DNA from: Pyrenophora tritici-repentis
Lineage: Eukaryota; Ascomycota; Dothideomycetes; Pleosporales; Pleosporaceae
DNA length: 64,000 nt
Direction of reading: 5' to 3'
Assembly: GCF_003171515.1 (NCBI RefSeq)
Contig: NC_089391.1
Span: 2,046,001 to 2,110,000, forward strand
The number at the start of each line of letters is the position of its first letter. Positions within the stretch are counted from its first letter, which is position 1. Positions 47,970-57,420 of this stretch are shown in pieces. A model generated the notes under the pieces. It saw only the letters and a list, made by a program, of their open reading frames with translations, was not told the DNA's origin and did not search any database. The position numbers and the translations under genes are program-made.

Positions 47970-48832
47970 ATTGAATGTGTTTGGGGGTTTTTATGAGGTG
48001 GTGTTGTAGTTATGAAGGCTGAGTGAGACGGTGTCGTGTGCGGAGGGCGGGGCGCGATCTTTTTGTATTCGGCGTTTGCTTGTCGATCTGTCAGGCGGTA
48101 AGAAAAGTTGATGTAAAGTGGTGGGAAGTGATTTGGAGTCGAAGGGCGGTTAAGTCGAGTGGATTCAGCTTTTGCTTATGTAGACTATAGAGGCCCAAAG
48201 TGATGCAGGGCCGCGATGAGTCGGAGCGGGCTGGGCGGTGCCCCAGTGAGGTCACCGCCACACTCCTAGCGGCTCGCTAATGACTGCGTCTCTCGAACCT
48301 TCCATGGTTCGCATTCCACTGTCGCCCTTTTTCCGCCCTTTCACTCACCTTACTTATCCAAACCGCGACTCGTCATCATGTGCAGTGCGCATCGCGTGTT
48401 CTAGCCAACTGTCGTTGTAAGCTCTCAGTTCAGAGTCGACAGTCTGGTACCTTGTAGACACCTCTTCAGTATACGTCGTCCTTCCTTCTCGATGATGGAC
48501 TCGTTTGTCAAAAGCAGGAAGACCAACCACCAACCCGTGTCAAGCTCTCACTTGTATATTGACCAAATTGCTTGCATGTCTGTTCATTTTCAGTGGACAG
48601 GCGCGGGTGCTTGGCACGGGACATGATATAACCAGACATTTGCTTGTGTGAAGTATTCATTGATGCGCTGAAGCGTTTACATACTTTCATCATGTCTACG
48701 TGCTCTTAGCTCATGGACTTTTGACAAAGACTCGTCTAGAAATCGACGAGCACCCAACCAGCCGCCGGAACGCCATTGCATGCATGCAGCCATATCAATC
48801 CACATGGTCCCAATCTACTCTGAACTCATACA
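47970..48832. other. Intergenic region, MBF1 promoter side
   Basis: Holds the MBF1 upstream region and TIF34 3' flank; nothing else seen. Confidence 0.5.
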
Positions 48833-50103
48833 TTACAAGTTCGCCTGCGCAACTTCCCGTTCAACCTCGTACATAAAGTCAAAGTACGGCTTGTCGAAGT
48901 GGTGCACACGAACGTATCCATCTTCTCCTCCACTGCAGTAGCTGGTGCCTTGAGGGTGAACAGCGACGTAGTTGAGGGGTCCAAAGTGACCACGCACACG
49001 ACCAATCTCCTCCATGAAGATCTTGTGGTAGAAACGCGCCTCGAATTTTCCTTGGCGAGCGGATGTGGTTGTGACGTCCATGGCGGCTTGTCCTCCGCCG
49101 AGGATAACATAGTCCTTTACTGGTGTGATTGCTGCCGAGTTCAGCGGTGTATCGGCCACGTATGATTTGAGGACGTTGAGGTCTTCAACGTCGACAAGCT
49201 ATGGGATGTTAGATCTGAATGTGTTTAGCTAGGTTATCATTTCAACATACCTTGGCCGTCTTGTCCTTGCTTGCGGTGATGAAGTATGACCTGTCAGGTG
49301 CCCACTGAATGTCAGCTGCCAATTGTTAGCTACCATCCATACTGGAGCAGTATCGGATACTAACTGATTTGCATGTCTGGCTCATGGACGTCGTAGTTTG
49401 AGCTGAGCAGCTCTCCAGTCTTGCCATCCCATTGCGTTACTGAGCCATCTTCGTGTCCACTTATGATGTATTTCGCAAGATACGAGAAACCAGCGACTGT
49501 CGCCTTGGATTCGTCGCATACGATCCTGAGCAGTTGCTCATCCGACTGTTGTGCCTCTGGGTCTGGGTTGATTGGGTACACGCAGATGGTGGAGAGATGG
49601 CCGGATCGCTTCTCGGTAACACCGAGCAATTGCCTGCCGTCTGGCGAGAATTCACAGCGCTTGATACTGGTGTTGAACTCCCAGGTGTGTAGAAGCTTGC
49701 CTGTCTGCACATGCCATAACCGCATGGTGTTGTCCGCGCCACCCGTGGCTAGCAGCTCCGAGGATGGATTCACATCGACCGTCCATAGCGCTCCCTGATG
49801 TCCGTGGTATGTTCCTATCCGCTCGCCGTTGTGTGAGTCTGCATCGCGTCAGTCTTGCTCCCCTCTTCTTCTGTACAGTTTGTACTAACACCAAGCGCAA
49901 ACGACGTGATCCTGAAAGCTGTCAGTATTTTTTCAGCATAATTTCAGCGAATCATCTTACCTTGGAAACGGAGAAAATGATATCTCCATCAGCATTGTAC
50001 TGTCTGTTATTAGTATCGCCGTTCCCGATTACCCAAGTATTCGTTGACATGCCTTGACTTGCGTGAGTGCGCGCTCGTGCCCGGAAAGAAGAATCGGCCT
50101 CAT
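48833..50103 (-). CDS. TIF34: Translation initiation factor eIF3 subunit i
   Basis: 338 aa from six exons: complement(join(48833..49198,49251..49315,49365..49838,49890..49911,49961..49999,50053..50103)). A WD40 beta-propeller core subunit of eIF3 in the cytosol, binding eIF3b and eIF3g. Seven repeats are visible, for example [58 protein letters not shown] and [32 protein letters not shown]. The C-terminus [21 protein letters not shown] matches the family. Small exons of 22 and 39 nt are typical of this gene in fungi. The first intron (50000-50052) starts with GC rather than GT but has a TACTAAT branch and CAG acceptor; using it restores the conserved QVK-YNADGD sequence. Confidence 0.95.
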
Positions 50104-50330
50104 GTTTGCGATGTCTGTGTGGAGGCGGGTATGGTTGTTGACTTATACGTGGCGGGCGGCGGCTGTGAATTTCGGCTGACTCTTTTGCATATCGACGTTC
50201 AGCGGGCGAAGTGGGCTGCTTGGCGCTAGCCGACTAGCGTCATCCGTAACAGCAGCCTCTCGACGTCTCTCTGTTCAAGCCTCTCTCAACAGCGTCAGCT
50301 TTCACGGAGAGGAGCCAGAGCCTCGTTTCA

Positions 50331-50960
50331 ATGTGCAACAGATACTTCTTCCCTCTCTTCTACCGAGCCTAGCAGGCCTCTTTCAAGGAAACAACGATCC
50401 TCAAGGCCTTCAATCCTGATGTTATACTACGACGCTTTCCTGCACCTGCTTCCGCGAGCGATAGCGAGTCTTCAGCCTTTAATGTCTTTGATTGGAGAAA
50501 GATTAGACAGCTAGTCGATCGCGCAGTGAACGACAGGGACGAGAGGAACATCCCAAAGCTCAATCAGACTATTCATCATCTCTCTGTATGAGCAACGCTC
50601 GCTGAGCATGAGGTCAAGGGCTTACGCGAGGCTCTCGTCAACGAGAGAACGCGCAGGAAGCGGGGAAAGCCTCTCCTGCTCCGGGAGCCTAGGGAGTATC
50701 AAGGTAGAGCTATATTCTAGGTAAGGGAAGCACGCAGTTGCTAGCAGCTCCAGGAGCGCAAGGAAGAGTAGGCGCAACACCAAAAAGCTAGGGCAAGCAG
50801 GCCCTATGAGGAGTCGAGGTAGGCAAAGGTAAAAGAGAAGGAGATAAGGCGTCAGGCGAGGGCTGCAGCTAGAATAGTGAGGGAGAAGGAGAAGGCAGAG
50901 AAGGCAGCCTCTACCTCGCGCAGAGGGCGCACGAGCAAAACTCTAACTCGATTTCTATAG
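50331..50960 (+). pseudogene. Degenerate pogo/Fot1-type DDE transposase, C-terminal part
   Basis: Only the C-terminal segment of a pogo-like (Tc1/mariner superfamily) transposase remains. In one frame it reads TILKAFNPDVILRRFPAP, VFDWRKIRQLVDRAVNDRD, HEVKGLREALVNERTRRKRGK, then the Glu/Lys/Arg-rich helical tail ending RGRTSKTLTRFL and a final TAG. The frame is interrupted by TAG at 50370, 50718, 50742, 50769 and 50820 and TGA at 50589, without frameshifts. Five TAG stops in a Gln-rich region are what CAG to TAG (CpA to TpA) transitions give, the RIP signature. The DDE catalytic region and 5' end are missing, cut off next to the TIF34 promoter. The left limit is uncertain; recognisable similarity starts near 50385. 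Confidence 0.8.
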
Positions 50961-51612
50961 CTATATATATCAATCAAACTTTCTAGATCTCACCATTAAA
51001 AATTATCGCGACGATAGATATTGTGTAAGGTTTTACAGCCTCAAGTTGTAGGGCTGTTTGGTGTTTAGGTGGCTCGCTTCGCCAGGGGGCTCGTTTCGCC
51101 CTCAACCTCGGAATAAGAAAAGGCCCCAGAGCGTGCGCCATCGCCTCCACCTAGAACTACCTGCCGAGGGCGCCACGTTGATATTCCAAAGATACTTGTG
51201 TATTGAAAATTGACTGTAAGATCATAGACGCTGTTCTGCTACAAATGCTCGTAGGGATAGCTAGTTATTGTGGGTGGCTCAGCTGCCTCAACTTTGCAAT
51301 GCGAGATAGTTGTTAGGTGGCTCGGATGCAACTCTAAAAGCAATGGAAGGAAACTAGAGCCAAAGACAACTCTTTATAAACGCGACTTTTATTCAAGTCG
51401 CTTGCGTCCATGGAGATAGCCCTGACATCTGTGATAGATGCGGTGCCACCTATGTCTGCATCTTTCTCTCATAAGTGTGCTATCACTACGTAGCATGAGT
51501 ATGGGCTCACAGAAAGATGTGGTCAAACAATGTGACTGGGATCCTTATTGCTTTTCTTCGCCGTCTTATCTCGCCTCACACAGCGACAATCTTTCCAGAA
51601 TCTCATCCAACA
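50961..51612. other. Repeat-island spacer with short direct repeats
   Basis: 3' flank of the transposase relic. TTAGGTGGCTCG occurs at 51065-51076 and again at 51313-51324, with GGTGGCTC also at 51273-51280. These may be remains of transposon ends. No gene seen. Confidence 0.45.
51065..51324. repeat. 12-bp direct repeat pair (TTAGGTGGCTCG)
   Basis: Two identical 12-mers 248 bases apart, with an 8-bp partial copy between them, just downstream of the transposase relic. Possible element termini; their identity is not proven. Confidence 0.5.
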
Positions 51613-52098
51613 TCACTTCAGAAAATGAAAGTCCCACGGATAAAGCACGTACGCAGATAAAGTAATTGGAACACATAGGACAAAGAACCACCAGAATCGC
51701 ACGCCGTTCTGTCCGAGGACATCTTGAAATGTTCATGCCAATAAGCTGGTGCTAAAGGTGAGAGGAATGAAGAAATTTGCCAACAAAGTCAGCTTTTTGA
51801 GTCGTTCAGATTGCTCAATCGCCTTTCGCGGCTCCTCAATCGTAGCTTTGTTCATCGCCAGATCTATACCCTGAGTGTACATTCTCGACAGGTCGATACA
51901 ACGAGCATGAAGCTGCTCGTAGTCTTCCCAGAGGTTCTTCGCTGCAAAAGCATTTTCGGAATTGTTTGATCCCACATTTCTGGCTGCCTCGGTTTCTGAC
52001 GTCTGTCGGTGCATACCGATGCTTGAGGGCACAGCGATTTTAGGCATTGGGCTTTCCGCTCTGACAGGATTTGACCTTTGATTACTTTGATTGAACAA
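51613..52098 (-). pseudogene. Broken CorA-type magnesium transporter, C-terminal fragment
   Basis: About 160 codons of the C-terminal part of a fungal CorA-like transporter. The soluble helix LWEDYEQLHARCIDLSRMYTQ and ERLKKLTLLANFFIPLTFSTSL (transmembrane 1) are followed by what should be the invariant Gly-Met-Asn motif. Here a one-base loss and a one-base gain within about a dozen bases scramble the motif and create TGA at 51733-51735. The frame then resumes with the second membrane helix RFWWFFVLCVPITLSAYVLYPW and stops at 51613. The large N-terminal domain is absent; directly upstream lies a Copia fragment, which may have replaced it. Non-functional as a channel. Confidence 0.75.
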
Positions 52099-52106
52099 TT
52101 TGCAGA

Positions 52107-52550
52107 ATGCGCGAGTGCTTTCTGTCAGTTACCGGGCATGCCTATCGAGAAGTCTTCTTCACACGAGTGGCTTTCAGCAACGGAATAGTCACATCTCTCC
52201 GAAAACCAAACCTTACTCATCTCAAGGCATATGGCTGCAAAGATTTTGCCATGACGGACGACACCCACAGAGGAAAGTCGCGCCTACAACACCCAGACCC
52301 AAAGGCATGGATCGGATACCTAGTAGGGTACCGATCATCAAACATCTATCGCATCTGGATACCTTCACTCGCCAAAGTGATCAGCACTAGAGACGTCGTT
52401 TTCGACGAGAACTCAGTATTCGACGGCAAGACCGAAGACCTGATGGAAAGCCTCATGCACAGTACGCTGGAAGAAATCGCGACATATATGAGGACTATCG
52501 AGCTGCCAGCACCAGCACAGCAACCAGAGACAGAGACGCCAGAACTTTGA
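52107..52550 (+). mobile_element. Ty1/Copia retrotransposon pol fragment
   Basis: A 147-codon open frame matching the region after the integrase core of Copia elements: HLKAYGCKDFAMTDDTHRGK, HPDPKAWIGYLVGYRSSNIYRIWIPSLAKVISTRDVVFDE, then LHSTLEEIATYMRTIELPAP. No reverse transcriptase, RNase H or LTR was found nearby, so this is an isolated relic. Codons just upstream (52085-52110) continue the similarity in another frame, so the left edge is frameshifted. A small hairpin (AGATCAG and CTGATCT arms, 52604-52622) lies just beyond. Confidence 0.8.
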
Positions 52551-53475
52551 ACAGCTTATCTTCCACCAATTGGAACAAAACATCTTCGCTCACTAGGTAG
52601 CCTAGATCAGATCGCCTGATCTTCATCTCTAATCTCTAACCGCTCCGCTATTGGTTTGTAGACGGGTAGGAAGTCACTTAGACGATAACGATGATTATTA
52701 GCGCAAATTTGAAGAAACCGAATAATGGACTGACACAATGGCTTTCTTGTAATTGGAGGCTGTGCGTGGCGGTGGAACACATCTCATCTTCAAGTAAGAC
52801 TCGGCACTACGGCACACTCGGCGGCAATGGTACGATGTTGGTGAGGGATCGCCCGCACATCTGTGTCACGTGTTGAATGAAGCCTTCAAGGCTCAACTGG
52901 ATCTCAACCTTGGTTCTCAACGCAACGAAAATATAGGTACCAGAGTTCAACTCAATGAGTCTGCTGATCGGCCTTGGATGGTACTGTTGCCTAGAGACTG
53001 GGGAGGGTAAGTTTTGCGTAGTGTGTTCAATTCTTCCTCATATACGAGAAGGTCCATGCGTTGGGCTTCACAAGGACATGCGCGGCTTACTCGGCGTGAC
53101 CAGGATGGGAGTTGGGCGTTACCGCATATCTGTAGATCTAATTTAAGCTGCAAGTGCATGGGAGTTCATATATTCAATAGCTTTTAGCCTCTACAGGTCA
53201 TTTTATCAGTGATAACTGAAACTACGTCGAGAATTGGACACTCAAGCATTAGCACATAGCAAATGTGACTCTCACCAGATACCATAGTACATGGTGGCTA
53301 AAGAACTGATGCTTACGAGTGACCCAAACGATCGTCAGTGAGATATTTATTAAACTTTGGTCGGGCCTGATGTTACGACAGTCTGGCAACAAAACAGTCC
53401 TAGTCACAACCAGCGCTTCCGAGTGATCCATATGGTTTAGTATTCGTGTCTGTCATACTTGAGCTCTTCCCGCAC
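52551..53475. other. Repeat-island spacer
   Basis: No supported gene. It ends in the upstream region of the small secreted-protein gene. Confidence 0.4.
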
Positions 53476-53476
53476 A

Positions 53477-53484
53477 TATAAATA
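53477..53484 (+). promoter_or_regulatory. TATA box of the small secreted-protein gene
   Basis: TATAAATA, 99 bases before the ATG at 53576, with a short AT- and C-rich leader between. It suggests a real transcription unit in the repeat island. Confidence 0.5.
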
Positions 53485-53575
53485 TTGGTGCTTTAGGGCC
53501 AATTTTCCCGTGCCAATTTATCACCAAAAGTATCACATCCGTCAAATTCTATTAACTATCTACCCTAAATTCACA

Positions 53576-53854
53576 ATGAAAGCGGTTTTTGCCTTTACGA
53601 TTCTTACAGCATTGAGCCAAAATGCACTTGCACAATCGTGTATACCTGACGGCGACATTGGACCAAGCCCCCCAAAGCGGCAACTGTTGCGCTGGCTGCG
53701 CATGGAATAGTTATTGCAATGGCAGAGGCGGTGTACATTATTTTAGTCAAAATAAATTTCTTAATCTAACTTTGTTGTACAGATAACGTACTATTGCCCA
53801 TCGGTCTCAGGCACTAGATGTAACTTAAAAGGCCCTTCTCAGCCCTGTTTCTAG
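53576..53854 (+). pseudogene. Small cysteine-rich secreted protein gene with apparent frameshift
   Basis: The ATG at 53576 opens with a clear signal peptide (MKAVFAFTILTALSQNALA, cleavage near AQS) followed by SCIPDGDIG. In the plain frame the protein then ends after 44 residues at TAG 53707. One base over, the sequence is cysteine-rich (a CC pair followed by two further Cys), runs into an intron with donor GTACAT at 53733, branch CTAAC and acceptor ACAG ending 53782, and finishes with a 24-codon exon carrying three more Cys and TAG at 53852-53854. The shift coincides with a run of six C (53668-53673). Eight cysteines in about 50 mature residues resemble disulfide-rich fungal secreted proteins (effector or antimicrobial type). 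Either a genuine inactivation or a homopolymer base-call error; function not inferred further. Confidence 0.5.
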
Positions 53855-55368
53855 GCTGTAAATTTCAGCGTGTTGTGGGAAAAGAATCAAGAGGCTAAAA
53901 TTACATTGTGTATTTCTGCGCCAGAATGACTCTTATGTAGAGTTTATATCAACATAGATGTGTACTCAATCGGTATACATATTTACGCTCTAAAGTCTCC
54001 TAATAGGGATTAGTCTTCTTGAAAAACAACGTAACTATTCTTTTGAAATAAGCCAAAATCCCTGAGCACTACCGATTGATGCTATAATTTATTCACTTTA
54101 TTACTAGCTTAACGTCCCCTAAGTGCTAGGACATCCTCCGTGTTAGAATAAATAAAGCGTACTTTACGTTCTGTTATAGATTAAGCCACGCCTCTCCTAG
54201 GCCTAGACTAGTACGGGAGGGAAATAAAAGCTATAAAACACCTAGATAGATCTTCTCTCCCTAAGCTATACAATATTATCCTTTACCTCTAACAATCGTA
54301 CTTTCAAGGGCTAGACCATGCCATAACGCAAGTAGCCACGCTACTTGCGACTTAGTTACCTTCGCGTAAGTCTGAGCTTGCTGAGATAACCCACGTCCTT
54401 CATGGGTGAGTCACTGCATTGCTCAACTTCAACAACCTCCCTTGCCTCAGACAACTATCCAGCACACCGAACCGAAATGATTTAGACTTTGACTGGATAT
54501 AATGTTCCGAAATGTTGCTGACGTCAAGACCGGGATCATTGATGTGTCAAAGGGGCAAAGGTCATCGAACTGCTCATCTCACAGTAGAACAGAACAGAGT
54601 CATGAAACGGAAGGCGCTGCTATAGACGCTCATACAGACGCTTGTTGTGACTCAGAAGCCGTTATGTGCTGACGCTAGCCTTCTGGTCATGTCTACCCGA
54701 GATCAGGGCATGTTTGGTTATGGTTCACAGTGAAGCCCTTGGCATTGGAACATTAGAATCTTGCTCTGTCTTTCCACAGCAAGTTAAGATGAGAGTAGGT
54801 ATTCAGTTCATATACCTATTACGGTAGTGTTTGCCCAATTTTGATTTCATCGTCACATACGCTTCTCAGTCACCCCCCATACTCATTTCATCACTGTTCA
54901 CCATTTCAAGTTTGGTAGGAGTCAAAATAGCCAAAAATATACCGCCTTGAACCGCCCTCATACTTGTAAAGAAAGCCTTGGGAAACGGCTTGGCTGCATG
55001 TCATTTGATAGTGGACGATTGAATCTCATCAGTGGAAGTGAATGTGAGCTTGACTATAGATAGCACGCATTCGTGCAGATCTCTGATGCTCTATTAATCT
55101 CATTGCATCTACGTAATCATGATCAACCGTATGCCATCTTCCCCGCAATTATGTTTCACCAGGAATGCCCGTGTTGCGCTTGCCGCTTGCTGCTGCGCAG
55201 TCTTGGCGCAAACGTGCTCTTGCTCCCAAAGTCGCAGCTCCCCACAACAACAAACAGCGTCAAGCACACCTTCCCAACCGCCTCAAGCACAAAGACAATA
55301 TTCAAGGCGGCCTTCGCCCTGATCGCTAGTTGCGTTGGCAACTGCAACGCGCAACTAATATCACAAGC
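53855..55368. other. AT-rich spacer at the right edge of the repeat island
   Basis: 53855-54320 is AT- and TA-rich without open frames, consistent with RIP decay. A perfect hairpin lies at 54327-54349. 54400-55368 is of more normal composition, without recognised genes, and leads into the next gene's upstream region. Confidence 0.45.
54327..54349. repeat. Perfect short inverted repeat
   Basis: Arms CGCAAGTAGC and GCTACTTGCG, 10 bp each, around CAC. It may be a remnant of a transposon end or a stable hairpin; no neighbouring gene explains it. Confidence 0.7.
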
Positions 55369-57020
55369 ATGTCTTCCTCATCGCATGATAGTAGCACCAT
55401 AACGCCGGCGCTAGACCAGCTGCAGCCTCTGGAGCTAGACAACTACATAGTCGCCATAGGTCCAGGTCACGAGCAGTTTACTGGCACTCCCAGGGGTTAT
55501 AACGTGTAAGTTTTAGGACATGGCTAAATGTGGTATCGTCACAACTGACCATGTCGCGCAGCACGCACCTACCGCTTACTATATCCAGCGCGATTGCTTC
55601 AGGTTACATCAAGAAGATCACATGGGCTTCGTATGGCTGCAAGGCCGAGTCCTGGTTCTTCGCCTTTGAGCTGGCAGATGGAAACCCCAGTTTCGAACAT
55701 GGCGACGACATCCCGCCTGCCTTGGTTTCATTCATCAGAAGTCTTCGAGGCTCCCAAGTCTTACTTGCTGCATTGCGCGTACAGCTTGGAGCCAATGATT
55801 CCTTCGTGGCATGGTCTAAGTCAGCCTGGGCTTGCGCAAACGTTCCCCCTCAGCTCCGAGCCAAATTGTCAGTAAACCAATGCAGATTGACGTATCCAAT
55901 GACTGACTTTGGTTCAGGCGTGAAGGTAGTTCTGCTTCTCTCGAGGGCGTCATCACCAAGGGTTCGTTGAGGAACGGCACACTAGACAACGTCCAGTGGC
56001 ACGCCAACGGATCTTTCTACATCAAGAGCAGACACCTTCATCTGGTGAATTTCCAGTCGAAGCTCATGGATTCGAAGTGGAATGAGCTATGGGAAGGTCT
56101 CACACGAAGCGAGCGGATACGCAAGATCAATGGAGAACTTGCCGTAAGTAATCAAACTCTTATCCAGGCACTACTACGACTGACACATAAAGTACGTGGC
56201 TATCAACTCATATTCACGACAAGGAGAGACTTTTGTTTTCATCAAGAAGCAGGTACAAGGCAAAGAGCCTCCCTTCATCGTGAGCTTTGAAGGAGAGCCC
56301 GTGCACTCCAACCTGGCCATCGGCACTCAGGCTACGGCTGATCCAGTCACCGCTAGCAAGGGCCCTCACTCAGCTCAGCGCAACCGGCAGGCATTCCCAC
56401 TACCAAAAGAGACTTCTCTCCCAGACCGACGTATCCAACATGTTCCCCAGCAGCCAAAGGAGGACGTTCCTTTCCAGTGGGCAACCAGCAAGAAGTCAGG
56501 CCAACCTCACGCAAGTGACGGATGGGAACTAAAGCTGACCAAGGGCAAGAAGGTCAAAGTGATACGGGACATGGGGCGTAGTTGGTTTCTGGTGATTGGT
56601 GAACAAGGCCAACAGGGTTATGTGCACGGCTCCTGGCTTGACTTTGGCGACGGAAAAGTGCACCATGATTCCAAGGCCGCTTACACGAAGTTCGGACAAG
56701 ATGTGGAGCTGCTGCAGCTAGTACCTGGTAGGCTGGTCAAGTTCCCCAACATGGCCAGCTACGTAGACGAGTGTACACAGCCGGGATGTCAACGACTTAA
56801 AGAGGACAACACCAAGTTGGGTATCTGCATCCACGACCTGGGAGAATTGTTAAAGGCCTCGGATAAGTATTCCTACGAATGGCTAAGGGAGGGGCGCAAT
56901 GTCTGGCACCCGGACAGGTTTGCCCGCTTTTGCCATGCAGAGCATGTGGACGAGATGAAGCCTATGGCAGAGCAGATGTTCGTCATGTACACCAAGCTCA
57001 TGGATGTCTACAAGGTTTAG
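55369..57020 (+). CDS. Hypothetical protein with SH3-like segment and HPD-containing C-terminus
   Basis: About 498 aa from four exons: join(55369..55505,55562..55867,55918..56143,56193..57020), donors GTAAGT, GTCAGT and GTAAGT, phases intact. The N-terminal half (LDNYIVAIGPGHEQFTGTPRGYN; IKKITWASYGCKAESWFFAFE; GSLRNGTLDNVQWHANGSFYI) is probably a folded beta-rich domain I do not recognise. A Pro/Gln-rich linker follows. Residues about 330-375 resemble an SH3 domain (WELKLTKGKKVKVIRDMGRS, WFLVIGEQGQQGYVHGSWLDF). The C-terminus has EWLREGRNVWHPDRFARF with an HPD tripeptide like that of J-domains, within a helical segment ending KLMDVYKV. The role is unknown. It is the first intact gene after the repeat island, so lineage-restricted distribution is possible. 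Confidence 0.8.
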
Positions 57021-57420
57021 TTTGGGGACTTTGCGGTTCCGATGGCTGGCTTGATGGGGTCCCGGGGCGCTAGCACGGTCGGCGAGATTGAAGTTTTTGG
57101 CATGAGCAGCGATAAGTTACATGCTGGATAGTAACGTTTGGCTCGAGTATGCGGGCAATGTATAGCGTTCCCACCAGAAGAAAGCACAATCCAGGCAGAT
57201 ACCAATGCTGATGTTTACCTACGAGGCGTGGTACGTAATGACACGGACGCGAGTCGCGCAGAAGAAAAGTTCGGCGCCGGGTAGCTCTCACCTTTCTCCG
57301 AATCGGAGTGCAGTAGCATGGGCCGGACTAAGTGAGTGAAATGATAGATAGGACAGTATCAGCCCTTCGCGCCCCGTACACTCTTCCTGGAAAAGATACG
57401 CCGACTAGGCAGGGAAGACG
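57021..57420. other. Intergenic region, MIS1 promoter
   Basis: 400 bases with no further feature recognised. Confidence 0.5.
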
